NCBI RefSeq assembly: GCF_011745365.1
Contig: NW_024468909.1
Location: 372,001-436,000 of the forward strand
DNA length: 64,000 bases
Source: Cryphonectria parasitica EP155
Lineage: Eukaryota; Ascomycota; Sordariomycetes; Diaporthales; Cryphonectriaceae
Direction: 5' to 3'
The notes under the pieces are model-generated. The model was given only the letters and a program-made list of their open reading frames with translations, was not told where the DNA came from and made no database searches. Every line of letters starts with the position of its first letter. Within the stretch, counting starts at the first letter, position 1. The position numbers and the translations under genes were made by a program. Below, piece after piece: positions 46,014-57,356 of the stretch.

Positions 46014-46527
46014 GGTGAGTTTCTCTTCTGATCTCTTTGATGATGAGCTCCACAGTCCCGGAACAAGAGCCTCTCTTCTGGCCTCACAGGAAGGCCCACG
46101 ATGACGATGACTTCGTTGGTGCCGCAGGCCAACCTGACACAGGAGACATGCTATCAGTCTAGCTGTACTGCTCATACTGACTCACCTTGTTTTACTAAGG
46201 GAACTCTTGATCATATCATTTGATAACACAGTCATACAACAGTTGAACTATCCCTAAGGTGTGCCATACTTAGGGCTGGAACAGGGAAACTCAAAGCCAG
46301 GGCACAGCAGATATGTTGGCGCTGAAGAATCATTCTTCAACAAGAGTTGAGCAGGATAGGAATCATGCAGAAAGACTGATTGGGGTCAATGATGTTATTG
46401 AAATTTCCTTCACGGCTCAATCAGGAAGAACGTCCTGTCAGACAACAGTGACGTCTATTGAGCAATACAACGCACAGAAACTGATCGATTTGATCAATCA
46501 CTGAAAGGGACACAAGCCCACTTTCTC
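46014..46527. other. Intergenic region between convergent genes
   Basis: 3' flanks of the SUMO-site gene (+) and the Ap4A phosphorylase gene (-). A 63-codon plus-strand frame (46313-46504) has no recognisable feature. Confidence 0.6.
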
Positions 46528-47726
46528 TCACACTGCAATCCCAATCTTACCCAAAATCTCCCACAACTGTAAAGGGTCATTCCGTAAAGCATCCCACTGC
46601 CCCTGCGTCTTCACCAGCGCTGTCCCAGCCAGCAGTGTCCCGTTCAGCGCCAACTTGCCCATCTCCCTACCTTCTTCCTCTTCCTCCCCCTCCTTCCTCC
46701 TCCTATCCAGCACAACAGACCCTTCTGCTGTCCTAGGACAGAGCACCATCGCATCCCTAGTCAGCGCCATGTTATAACTGATCCTCGCTTCTACTCCGTC
46801 CGATGCCCTGTCCTCATCATCGACATCCGTAGGGACCTGCCCTTGCCCAGCAGCCTCACATGCTTTCCTGTATAGCCGCAGATACGCAGCGCGCAGGTCC
46901 TTGGCCTCCATATCCGGGCGCAGACGTTCCCCAAAGACCAGGAACGGCAGCTTCGGCCCCTCCCCTCCCCCATCATCTCCTGCCCTCACAAGCTTATCCG
47001 CAAGGACATCCCAACTCGTGCCTGCAGCATCAGCAAGTCCCTCCCGCATACTCGCGACCGGCAGCAGCTGGAGGTGCCTGTGTGGCTGGCTGGCCCCGCT
47101 GTGCTCTCCACAGTTGAAGAACGCAAACAGCCCTTTTTGGTTCTTCCCTTCTTCCTCCTCCTCCTCCTTCCTCTCCTTGCCCTCCTCGTCGCCTGCTATT
47201 GTCGCCCTTCTTGGCGGGTATTCATGATATGCGCGTATACAGGCATACGTAGCCGCCAGGTCGTCCGCATCGAGGAGGTGTGTCTGGTGCTTGAACGTTC
47301 GTGTGATGAGGAGGAAGTGCTCGGGGACAATGGCGAACTTGTTGAGAACGAGGATGTGGTCTGGCTCGAGGCGGGTGATGATCAGGGCTGGAGGAGGGTC
47401 CTCGAAGGGGTTGAAGGGCTTGTTGGCGTGCTCTTTGGAGGAGGGCGGTGATTTCGGCTTGTTCGCTAGAGAGGGCGCGAAGCGGAGTTGAATCTGGCGT
47501 TGAGAAGGGATGGTGTGTCAGCTGGCAAACACAAGGCTGGAGATCAAGGGGTCTACAGGAAGTGGAGACCCCATCTCGTGAAGCAACAACATACCGGAGT
47601 CGAAGCGGCGGGCGTCAGGACGGCGACCTGCGTGGGGTAAAAGTTGACATCGTCATTGGCTTTGGCCTTGTTGAAGGTTGTCCTCACAAGGTCGGGGAGG
47701 TTGACAGGAACCTTGACTGGCGACAT
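46528..47726 (-). CDS. APA2: Diadenosine tetraphosphate (Ap4A) phosphorylase / ATP adenylyltransferase
   Basis: Exons 47726..47595 and 47493..46528 give 365 residues. The joined protein starts MSPVKVPVNLPDLV and shows FNPFEDPPPALIITRLEPDHILVLNKF, FLLITRTFKHQTHLLDADDL, and the HIT-superfamily catalytic region FFNCGEHSGASQPHRHLQLLP, with His at about 182 and 184 and Gln 186. The C-terminal domain contains ARISYNMALTRDAMVLCPR, the ATP-adenylyltransferase C-terminal signature, and ends KTQGQWDALRNDPLQLWEILGKIGI. The enzyme splits Ap4A with phosphate to ATP and ADP in the cytosol and nucleus. Two acidic runs (EEGKERKEEEEEG and KEGEEEEEG) are inserts encoded by purine-rich repeats and make it somewhat longer than yeast Apa2. 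The intron removes an in-frame interruption and has standard borders. A TGACGTAA bZIP-type site lies about 150 bp upstream (47873-47880). Confidence 0.9.
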
Positions 47727-48069
47727 CTCTACCCTACTGACAGCTGCTGCTGCGTTCTCCTTTCACTAGGGAGGCGTCGTGATGAGCAGTTTGCTAATGA
47801 TACGGTCGAATTGGTTTGGGGCTGGCATGTGAAATCGAGAGAGAGAAAGAGCATGTCAAGGGGTGTATGAAATGACGTAAGCGGGGCAAGGTGTCCCTCA
47901 TGCTCTCCCAAGGAAAGAAAGATCACAGTGTGGTATGCTCTCCAATACAAAACATCATTTGAATATGTATATTATGGATTGATATAAAATCCGTGATCAA
48001 AACCACACAAGGGCCACATCGTATTCATCCAACATCTAGTCTCCTCTTTTTCCATTGCACATTCTTGTT
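47727..48069. other. Promoter region of the Ap4A phosphorylase gene
   Basis: Lies between the start of the phosphorylase gene and the stop codon of the FIT-family gene, both on the minus strand. TGACGTAA at 47873-47880 is the only regulatory-looking element noticed. Confidence 0.5.
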
Positions 48070-49206
48070 TTATATTCCAGGCAATCCCACAACACCTCGC
48101 AAGGGAGGAACAAACCTCGGCACGAAGTAGACAGCGTAGAGTCCCGTCAGCGCAACCAGAAGACCAGTAAACTGAATTATAATTGTTATTGTCAGTGATC
48201 ATGATGGGAGCGTTATTTGGAACAAGGATTTGGAAAATGTAGTCTTGTAGGGAAGACTTACCTTCTCGAACCATGTGTGAAAGAAAATCGCCGTCATGAG
48301 GAGCATCCACCAGCTCAGAACAACAACTGCGCTCGCAATCTTGCCGCCCAGCCCCAACGCATCCCAGGCGCCCGCCAGCCGGTGTTCAGCAGTCGTGGCA
48401 AACCTCTCAGCCTCGACAGTGGCGCTCTTGACCGCCCCGTCGATCATGACTACGCTGCGCTCGTCACGCACCGACACCGGGCCCGCAGAGCCCCGGCGCC
48501 AGTGGTCAAGGAACACCCAGCCGACCTCCTGGACCAGGAAATAGCTTCCCAGCACAAGCAAAAAGACGTGCCCGCTGATATCGTGACCTCCGCGCCACTT
48601 CCCGCCCGCCGCCTTGCACGCCACGCCCGTCACGAAGTCTGAGCCGCTCGCGTCGCCCGCCTCGATTTTCATGTCCACTATCTCGCACTTGCCCCCTGTA
48701 TACCGAAAACTCCTGTCGATGATGGCCGGGCCGAAGCACCACTGCGTAACCAGCACCCACCACGTGGTCACCAGCCCCCACCGCAACAGGGCGCGTGCCC
48801 GCCTCTGCGTGGTAGCCGTGGCCGGGTGCGTAAGCAGGAAGATGAAGAAGGCCAGCGACACCCAGCCCCAGCCGCGCTTGACGAAGAAGACATTGAAGAT
48901 GTTGCTTTTGCGCGCAAAGTACGAGGGCGAGAAGGCCGGGTCCTGCGAGTGCGCCTGCAGGGTGGCATCGTACGGGGCGTTGCGCACCGTGGGCGACAGC
49001 AGGGAGAAGAGCGTGCCGAAGGTCAGAAGGACGGGGTAGGCCAGGAGCAGGAGCGCCTCGATCGGCGTCGGGAGGAAGGGCGGGTTGCGCGACGACGAGG
49101 ACGAGGACGTGGTCGTGCTCGGAAGAAAGGAGGAGGCCGCGGTGCCGTTCGACTGGGATGTCATCTTGGACCGAGCTCGGGTGTTGGCTGCTGGAGGCGA
49201 GTCCAT
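48070..49206 (-). CDS. SCS3: Fat-storage-inducing transmembrane (FIT/SCS3) family ER protein
   Basis: Exons 49206..48262 and 48171..48070 give 348 residues. A Ser-rich N-terminus is followed by about six membrane segments, the first near 49-70 (IEALLLLAYPVLLTFGTLFSLL). FIT-family landmarks are NIFNVFFVKRGWGWVSLAFF, GGHDISGHVFLLVLGSYFLVQE with the conserved His near 213, and MTAIFFHTWFEK with the second conserved His near 310. Splicing continues this as FTGLLVALTGLYAVYFVPR, a final helix that the unspliced frame lacks. FIT proteins act in the ER membrane as acyl-CoA diphosphatases needed for normal lipid-droplet budding and phospholipid balance. Both catalytic His residues are present. A second Met at residue 15 is an alternative start. 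The gene is followed, not overlapped, by the Ap4A phosphorylase gene on the same strand. Confidence 0.88.
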
Positions 49207-50277
49207 GACGAAGATGAAAGAGAAGGAGGAGGGAAGAAAAGGTAGTCAAATAAGAGAGATTGGCTAACTGGACACCCAGCAGCGGCGTGGTCCTGAGCAC
49301 AATCTGGTCTTGGGTGATGTAGTATGAGCAGAAGAAGAAGAAGACAATGCTTCCAAGGCTCACAGGCCATATAGAACAACTGGTCTGTCCGTCTTGTCGT
49401 GGTGCAGGACAGACTCGTGCCGCCTATTGTAGGTGGAAATTTTGGGCCAGCAATGCACCTGGTCGGTCAAGGTACACACACGCACATCCACCACCCAAGC
49501 TATGACGTTGTCAGAAATGTGAGCAGGGTTGTCTAGGGCCATTAGGGTCTTGGTTCCCAGGTGTGCCTGCCGTTGACGCCCTTGATGCATGCATCATACG
49601 AACTAACAGTAGCACTAAGACAGTTACATAGGGCAATCTTAGGGGGTTTTGACTTAACACCCAGAGGGCCGCCTAGGACCAATATTCTAGATCTGAAGAC
49701 AGGACAAAACATGCAAGTCACAAGTATCACCTGCTTACTTTATCCTATCACGGTCAACATCACAAGCTTGAGAAATTTGACACTCAGAAGACGCACTTTT
49801 TGAGAACAGATCCATTATCAATCCATGTTCTGCTATTTCTTCTATGTACCACTGGGTTCCTTACACCCAATTTGTGAAAGCAGTAATGCCTTACTCTTTC
49901 CTCCCTTTCTACTGTTCCATTTGTCTCCAATGTTTTCCATGTTTGCGAATTGGTATCTTCCTCTCCCTGAACCAGAACTCCTGCTCATGCGCAAAAGAAA
50001 CTAAACACCAAAAAAAAAAAAAAAAAAAAGGATGAATGGCCACCGTGGAGACCAATCCATACTTGTTAAAAAGAAGTGAAAAAGTGAAAGTCCTCCTTAA
50101 TCAGGTCGTCATCTGGGCCTTGGCCGCAGCCATGGATCGGTTGGACCTATGGCAGGCCGAGGTAGAATCCGACGAGATGGAGGTCGTCGGGGACGGAGCA
50201 CCGGTGCTCGTACCGCCGACAGTGTGGCCACCACTACTGCTTACGACCACGGAGCCATTACCGCCAGGTGGAGCAGC
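49207..50277. other. Intergenic region between GH55 3' end and FIT-family promoter
   Basis: Contains an A run of about 19 near 50010-50028. No supported coding sequence; a plus-strand frame overlapping the GH55 3' end is only its antisense shadow. Confidence 0.6.
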
Positions 50278-52620
50278 CTATGCCGAGCTGGCAAAGTAGG
50301 ACAGAGTGGCGCAGTAGGTGTTGCGGTTGTCACTGTCCAGGGCCTTGCTCTCGCCGTCGACCGTCAGCATGTTGACGGAGGCCTTGGTCGACAGGCCAAA
50401 GATGTGGGCGGCGCTGCTCTCAATGGACACCATGTTCTGCTGGCACGACTCGGTCTCAAGGCAGGTCTGCTCGTAGTTGTCAAAGAACGAGTACAGCCCG
50501 GCGCCGTAGACATAGACGTCATCAGAGTTGACGATGCGAAGTCCCCAGGTGCGGGCGCAGTTGGCCTCGGTACACGAGGCAAAGGACGGGTCGTTGTACG
50601 TGGCGTTGGTGGGGAAGGGCGTGGTGGCATTGGGGTTGCCTTGCATGTAGGCCGTCTCGGTCTGGATCAGCGACATGTAGATGGCGCTGGCGTTGTTGAC
50701 CTGGTAGTTGTACAGCTGCGAGTGCTCGGCGGCGGTGCCGTACATCCAGACGGGGCCCGACGACTCGATCAGCACGCCGCGGCCGTTGTAGATGTCGATC
50801 TGCTGCGAGTCGGCGCCCAGCTCGAGGTCGTGGTCCGCCACCCAGAACCATGTGTTCTCCAGGTAGACGTTGGACGCCGACTCGGTGATGTGCATCAGCA
50901 TGAAGGCACCCTCGCACGCCGCGTTGGCGCTGTGCGTCACGTTGGGGTTCTTGGCGCACTGCGCCGAGAGGAGCTCGGTGCCAGCAGAGCCGCCAATGCG
51001 GGCGTGGACGTCCCACATGCCAGCGGCGCCGTTGGATGAACCCTTCATGTTCCACTCGATCATGATGGCACCAGGCGCGGCGCCCAGGGTCTCAAAGACC
51101 ATGTCGGACATCTCGACCGCGCCCTCATCGCCAGGCTCGCCCACCTGGAAGACGGGCTTGGGGTTGCTCATGTCGTTGAAGGAGGTGCCCTTGGCCATGA
51201 TCATGGGCCACACCTCACCCGTCATCTTGATGTTCTTGGTGCCGGGGACCTTGATGGTGTCGGTGACGACGTACGCGCCGTGGTCGAAGAAGATGACCTG
51301 GCCGTCGGTGGCATTGTTCAGGATGGCCTGGATGGCGGCGGTGTCATCGGTGGAACCATCACCCTTGGCACCGTTGGCCTTGACGGAGACGAAGCTCGAG
51401 GCGTCGAGGGTCTCGTACTGGGGCTTGCTGCGGGTAAAGACGGTGCCGTCCGAGTTGAGGAGGGAGGCAGGCTTGGTGGTGTTGGAGGCGATGGCCTTCT
51501 GGACGGCAAGGCCGCTGCCGCTCTGGTACGAGTTGCCCTGCACGAAGTTGCTGACGACCTGGTTGCCAGCGAGGACGGTCGAGCCGGACATGGCGTCCTT
51601 GATGGCAATGTCGACATTGGTGGACATGTCAACGTTGTCGATGATCAGGGTGCCGTTGGTGCTGGACTCGGTGGTCAGGTACGAGGTGTTGACACCGAGC
51701 TGGGTGTTGCTGATCTTGGAGTCCAGGAACAGCACAGAGCCGACAGTCTGGGACGAGGCGCCGTTGGCCATGTCCAGGCCGACGGTGCAGCTGTCGATGG
51801 TGACATCCTTGAGGGTCCAGGCCCAGTTCCAGTTCATGTAGATGGCGGTCTGGCAGCCGTTGAAGGTCAGGTTGCGGGTGGTGAACTGCTGGTTGCCCAG
51901 GAAAGCACCGATGCCGCCACCATTGAAGGTCAGGTCGCTCATGAACCCACCAGACCCGTTGTCCATGAAGATGCCCTTCTGCATGTTGGTCGTGCCGCCG
52001 TCAGTGCGCATGGTGAAGACGATGTTCTGCAGCGAGGTGGCCTGGGCGACCTGCCAGTGAATGCAAGCACCCTCGGTGACGGGCTGGGCGGTGATGTCGA
52101 TCTCAAAGTTGCGCACCTGGCGGAAGAAGTTGTTCTGGTTGACCCACCAGTTGCTACCGTCGTCCTCGTACGGGTCCGAGTCGATCACGGCCATGCCAGT
52201 GAAGGCGGCAGAGGCCTTGAGGGTGGGCGGGTTGGTGGCATCGCCAATGAGCTGGGTGAAGTAGTACTGGATGACGGGCGTGCTGACGAGGTAGGTTCCG
52301 GCAGGGAAGTAGACCACAGCCGGTGTGACGGTGGAGGACTGGCAGTCCAGGCCACACCTGCCACCGGCGGAGATGGCAGCGTTGATGGCCGCAGTGTCAT
52401 CGGTGGTTCCGTCACCCACGGCGCCGTAGTCCTTGACGTTACGGTAGATGGTGTAGGTTGTGTTGCCCTGGAAGGGAGAAGATCCCAGACCCTGGGACAG
52501 GACAGTGGGCAGCCAGTAGCCCGAGGAGGAGGTGGTGGAGGTGGTGGTAGCCTGGGGAGCGGGTGCCGCCAGAGCAGGCAGGGCCAGCAGCAGGCACGAA
52601 GCCAGCCTGTTGAAGATCAT
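50278..52620 (-). CDS. Secreted GH55 exo-beta-1,3-glucanase
   Basis: Single exon, 780 residues. The start at 52620 gives MIFNRLASCLLLALPALAAPAPQ, a signal peptide with probable dibasic-free propeptide; the upstream in-frame codons lack an ATG. A Thr/Ser-rich spacer is followed by two pectate-lyase-3-like right-handed beta-helix domains, each opened by the same pattern: VKDYGAVGDGTTDDTAAINAAI (about 65) and VKANGAKGDGSTDDTAAIQAIL (about 420), joined by a linker. Further GH55 hallmarks are AVVYFPAGTYLVSTPVIQYY, QVIFFDHGAYVVTDTIKVPG, VYLENTWFWVADHDLE near the active-site cleft and GRGVLIESSGPVWMYGTAAEH. These fungal enzymes release glucose or gentiobiose from the non-reducing end of beta-1,3-glucan outside the cell. 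The length is typical of the family. A 27-bp inverted repeat lies about 350 bp upstream (52964-52990). Confidence 0.95.
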   Translation of the reverse strand: MIFNRLASCLLLALPALAAPAPQATTTSTTSSSGYWLPTVLSQGLGSSPFQGNTTYTIYRNVKDYGAVGDGTTDDTAAINAAISAGGRCGLDCQSSTVTPAVVYFPAGTYLVSTPVIQYYFTQLIGDATNPPTLKASAAFTGMAVIDSDPYEDDGSNWWVNQNNFFRQVRNFEIDITAQPVTEGACIHWQVAQATSLQNIVFTMRTDGGTTNMQKGIFMDNGSGGFMSDLTFNGGGIGAFLGNQQFTTRNLTFNGCQTAIYMNWNWAWTLKDVTIDSCTVGLDMANGASSQTVGSVLFLDSKISNTQLGVNTSYLTTESSTNGTLIIDNVDMSTNVDIAIKDAMSGSTVLAGNQVVSNFVQGNSYQSGSGLAVQKAIASNTTKPASLLNSDGTVFTRSKPQYETLDASSFVSVKANGAKGDGSTDDTAAIQAILNNATDGQVIFFDHGAYVVTDTIKVPGTKNIKMTGEVWPMIMAKGTSFNDMSNPKPVFQVGEPGDEGAVEMSDMVFETLGAAPGAIMIEWNMKGSSNGAAGMWDVHARIGGSAGTELLSAQCAKNPNVTHSANAACEGAFMLMHITESASNVYLENTWFWVADHDLELGADSQQIDIYNGRGVLIESSGPVWMYGTAAEHSQLYNYQVNNASAIYMSLIQTETAYMQGNPNATTPFPTNATYNDPSFASCTEANCARTWGLRIVNSDDVYVYGAGLYSFFDNYEQTCLETESCQQNMVSIESSAAHIFGLSTKASVNMLTVDGESKALDSDNRNTYCATLSYFASSA

Positions 52621-52963
52621 CTTGGGGGGATGTAGCACAGCTAATCGTCGATGTCTTGTCTTTTTTTGGTTTTATGGACGACTGGTAAAATGGTTGTGTA
52701 TGACGTCTGAAAATGTGGTTCTATTAGTAAAAACGAAAAGACTCGAAAGAGAATCTGTCAAAGACCTGAAGGAGGGTGTGTCGTCTTGCTTCCTGAAGCT
52801 CAGATATATGTGGTAGAAAAAAGGTGGTAGAACAGAACACAAGACTGTAAAAGCCTGAATTAGGGGATGGGTGCTTTATGAGGCTTGTAAGGTTGACAAT
52901 AGACATTGTTCTCATGATAGTGAGTTGAGGATGTGGGTGATCAAGAGCCAAGCAGTGACAAAT

Positions 52964-52990
52964 AAATTGCAAGCCCATTGCAAGCAATTT
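52964..52990. promoter_or_regulatory. Inverted repeat in the GH55 upstream region
   Basis: AAATTGC (52964-52970) is mirrored by GCAATTT (52984-52990), with TTGCAAG present twice between them. It lies about 345 bp upstream of the GH55 start and could bind a dimeric regulator; no known factor is assigned. Confidence 0.25.
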
Positions 52991-55118
52991 CAGTGCCACT
53001 AGACACCGATGACCAATTTGTTCTTGTTCTCATTGTAAGATGAATTGTGACACCCATCAACGTCGAGGTTTTTTGGTTCTCACTGCTGAAACAAACAATG
53101 AGAGCAGACTTGGTGCCTTGAACAATGGACAGCCACAACCCATGCTCCCCCCCCCCCCCCCACAAGGCAGCTTTGTTCAATGTCGTCGCTGTCTTCGAAT
53201 GTGTGCTAAGGGTATAAAAAAAAAAAGATAGGAAGTAGAATCTGTTTTACTCACTGTGTCGAGGATAGGAGTGATGGCACGGAAGAAGAGGAAAATGATG
53301 CAGGTTATTGCTGTTCAGATTTTTGAGCTGGCGGTCAACAGGTCAAGGCCAACGAGGCTGGGGAGAAAGAAGAAGAAAAAAGGATACGGCCAGGTTGGAC
53401 GGAAAGAATGAATGAATGGTTGACTCTCAGAGCTACCCTGAAGATGAAAAAAAGAAAGTATGTTTGGTAAAATGGAAGATGAATGAAGATCAAAACGGAA
53501 TGGAAGAAAAGAGAAAGGAAAAGGTCAGGTAGAAGTAGATGTAGTAGAAGTCGAGAGAGGGTTCGATCAAAAACCTGGTGTTTTGATATGGGTACGTACC
53601 GTGGTACCTTAGGACTACCTAGTAATTGGTGTGCTAGCAGATTTACCGTTGCAGGGGGATCCCGTACCATAGCACTACGGGAAACATCAATAGGCGCCAC
53701 AGGGGGCCAGGGTGCCATGACACATCAGTACTAGTGTGGTAGTATGCAGGTACCGCGCGCGACACTGCAGAGCTCACCGTGGCCACTCAACCACTACACA
53801 ACCTCGGGCGCTCCTACCCACGCCTTGATTTTTCTTCCAAGGGTCAGTCGCTGCTGCCATAAAGCCTCCCACGCTCTACCTTGTCCTTCTTGCCCTTATC
53901 CTGGAACCCTGTCTCTCTTATTCTCTTCTTTTATTTTATGTTTGTTTCGGTCCTGTGTTTCCCTTCTTTGGCACGGACAGTCAGTCGTCCGAGCATGAGT
54001 AGCATCCACAGCGTCCCCCCCCCCCACCCCACGCGCCCTCGACCTGGGCGGCCAACCATATATGCATAACCTTCCTATGGTGGCCTTGCTTCGCCTGCGT
54101 CTTGAGGCTCTTCTGGGCACATAGGCTGTATTCGGGACTATCTGGTCAGTGGTCTGCTATACGTGGGCCGCCCAATCGATACAAGCAAGCCCCCTACCGT
54201 GACCTACCGAGTGAACGAGTCCCGTTCGTCATCAACGCCCATAGCAACTATACACGCTCAATGAAGTAGGCGGTCAAAGAGACAGTCCAGAAGCAATATG
54301 AGAATACGATCCCGGAGAGTCAGTCAGTCAGCCCCCCCCCCCCGCCGGGTACGGTCAAGGAGGACAGACCTCGGGAGTTCTCTAGAGCACACGACATTGG
54401 ACAGACGATGCATAATGGATCGTCCAAGCCCCATAACGATTAGCGGGGAGAATCGAATCTTGCCCTCTGAGCCAAGACTCGTGCTCGAGAAGTCTAAAGT
54501 TGGGACGGGCTGGGATCACAAGGGGGCCAAAGGGGGAGGTTGAACACTGGAACCTCAACGGAGAATGTGTTCCTGTCGAATCGTTCACGACGTGCGAGGG
54601 CGTTGATGTTTCAAGCCGTCCTACTAACCGCGAATGGCAAAGTACCCATCACGCTAACAAGGTTGGCAGTGAGTGGTTGGGCAACCCAACTTTACCCGCC
54701 TTGGGGAGGGTTGCATTTTCCCCTGAGAAGTCAGAGAGGCAAAAAGAGCACATCCCTCTCTGGTTCACACTCTCTCTCTTTTTACTATGCATCACACAGT
54801 GATTCATCAGCGACATCTGAGCACGACTCACAACCTCAGTCAGGCCTGGCAAGTTGTTAGTCTGCACAGTACAACAGCGCCACAACAGTACGAGTCGTCA
54901 TCCCTGTGTTCGGTGCCAGCAGCTCCAGGGCTGCCTATTTTATTGCCGGCCAATACCTACCCCTGCTGTGCTAGCGCCTCGATGGGATGGCCAGATAGGC
55001 TCGAGTGATCTGGTTCAAAGCAATGCTGTCCTGAAACATTTGTCCCGAGCAGGGGGGGCACAGCGCCCATTTAGCGCCCGTCGGACAGTTTATAGCCGTG
55101 GTGCCGTGGTGGATGGGT

Positions 55119-55120
<2 letters not shown>

Positions 55121-55154
<34 letters not shown>
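55121..55154. repeat. GT microsatellite
   Basis: About seventeen GT units in the long intergenic region. Confidence 0.9.
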
Positions 55155-55156
<2 letters not shown>

Positions 55157-57356
55157 CTTGTGCATCCAGAACGCCTTGTGGACCACTGCCAGAGTACGTG
55201 GGTGAGTGGGTGGCGGGTTGAAAATCAGGACTTGTCGAAACAAGTGTCAATGCTTCCCTATTCCGTCCATTTTCGTCCCTTTTTTCTTCTTCTTTTTTTC
55301 CGCCCCCGACGCGCCGTGATACTCTTGAACATCAACCTTGAGCCTCCCCGAGATCAAGTGGCTGATAGATTGGACTGATCTACAATGGATTTGAAGGGCT
55401 CGAAGGGACTGAATCTTCCCGGGCTTCATCCGCGGGATTAACCACCCACTCTCATGGCAGGGTCTTCTGCACCTGCTCACTGCGAAGGGCTGGGCTCATC
55501 CTGGAATCATCTTGAAGCTCAGTTCTCCTATCCATAGGCTAGTTCTTTGGAAGAGCTGCTGTCCTGTCGCTTTTTCCGAATCGAGGGACAGATCGTCTTT
55601 GTTTGGTGCAGTTTGGCTGGTTCTGGGGCTGCAATCCGCATGTTTCAAACCCGAGGCCCCACTCAGCCCTCTACAATCCAGAACTGATTCGACGACGCCG
55701 TTCAGACGGACTGAGTATCGAAACGCTGTCAACCGGGCGGGGTCATAAAGTGGATGGGTTATTCATGCGGTAAAAACAACACACCAACCAGCATCTCGCT
55801 GCTCCTCACTCACTCTTTTGTCCACTCTCAGCCCCCTGGCCCCCTCCCCCTTTTTTGTTCTTTGCCACCACAGCCACTGACCCAGTCTTCTCGAGGTTCC
55901 CTGGGGGTTCATCCTACCACACCTGTAAGACTTTGCCCAAAGAAGCAGGCACACATAGGCACAAACACCTGACACATGTGTTTAGTTTCGAAACGCATTC
56001 CTCGGATCCGCCTTACACAGAACACGACGTACTTTTACTACATTATGTACAATACTACTATTGTATCTGTTCAGGATCTTGCGGGATGAAATACGAGCTG
56101 CGCAACATTACCCGTCTTAGGGGTTCTGTGTTACCCGCTCTGCGTAGTTCCAGTGACAAAAAAAGAAAAGAAGAAGAGCCAGAGCCAGAGCCATTTTTGT
56201 TGGAAGAAGCATCCTCGTGGAACGTACTTGAGCATCTCATCCAGACGCCGAGAGATTTCAAATGCCAGGGCTCAGACCTCGTCGCACGATTGTCACTGGG
56301 TCCAGACTCTCCTGCTCATCATTGCCGCTGCAGCTGTTCCTGAATTAGCACAGAATCTTAATAGCGTTACCCGCCGGGCGCTGTTGCCCTTGCCTGTGGG
56401 TAGAATCAGGTAGAGAGACCAGCATCTCCTTAGTAACTGCCCTGACGATCAACTATAGCCTCTGCATGTATGTACAACCCTGGTATCTGATCGTCAGCTA
56501 TAGCAGTTAGCAGCAATGCACGGCTTCTAGACGCATAAAAGACAATGTTGTGCGCGCAATCACCCCTCTCTGGCGTTTTCGTGACACGCGCTCTTAGGAC
56601 TCTTAGGACCTTTGCCACCAGTCCGAGGACCAAATGCACGCCTGTCGGAAGCCGTGATAATCAGTCGCTGTAAAGTGTAACCATGATCAAGAACGCCTCG
56701 GCAGGTTTAGACGGCGCATTAGCGTAACGCTGGGTGTTTACAGGTTCAGATCAGCGACACAAGAAAATTCTTGAGGGAGCATGGGAAAAGAAGAAAAGCA
56801 GGACCCCGCCAGTGTGACGAACCAGTGAGGCTTTCGGTGTTCGTCACACTCAAAGCAACCATCAGACATGAGCTGCACACACACTCAGACGGCCCCAAGC
56901 GGTTTGTATCTCGGGCGGCGCTGTCGGGAACGGGCCGTCTGATTGTTGACGTGCAGGCGGTGGCAGACGCCCTCCTATCGACGCTGGCGATTGTCTGGCG
57001 GCTTCAACAGAGGCTGGCGCGGGCTGTAACCATAGTACGGACAGAGCTGATGGAGACACTGGGCTTGTTGCTTGTTGTTTGCTGCGTGAGAGATGCATTG
57101 GAGACATTTTATCAGAATATGTGTTAACTGACGTGGAAATTCATCTTGAGATAAGATTTGAAGACCAAATATTATTATTCGAAAAAAATCATTATGCTAA
57201 CTACCTCACAAGATCGCTATATTTTTCCCGAAGTCTTCACACAAGACATTGGCAGTCTCCAGACCCGAAACCTACTCTCCCTCCTTTCCGTCGCCAACAA
57301 TTTAAACAACCAGTCATTGAACCATGCCATCGCAACACATTTAAACAGAAAAAGCC

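Larger units (their letters stand above)
52621..57356. other. 4.7-kb intergenic region, GH55 promoter side
   Basis: No supported gene. Near the GH55 start are an inverted repeat (52964-52990) and, further out, a C run (53146-53160), GTACGTAC and GGTACC palindromes (about 53590-53610), a second C run (about 54334-54343) and a GT repeat (55121-55154). A plus-strand frame at 56844-57126 encodes a hydrophobic peptide without recognisable domain or ATG near its start. Confidence 0.55.

Noticed and set aside
51280..52620. Long open frame on the plus strand opposite the GH55 gene (about 450 codons)
   Set aside because: It is the antisense shadow of a GC-rich, codon-biased gene; its translation is Gly/Val/Asp-rich without domain, whereas the minus strand gives a complete GH55.
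53561..53590. GGTTCGATC, resembling a tRNA B-box
   Set aside because: No A-box, anticodon arm or acceptor stem could be folded around it. I found no tRNA or 5S rRNA gene in the window by eye.
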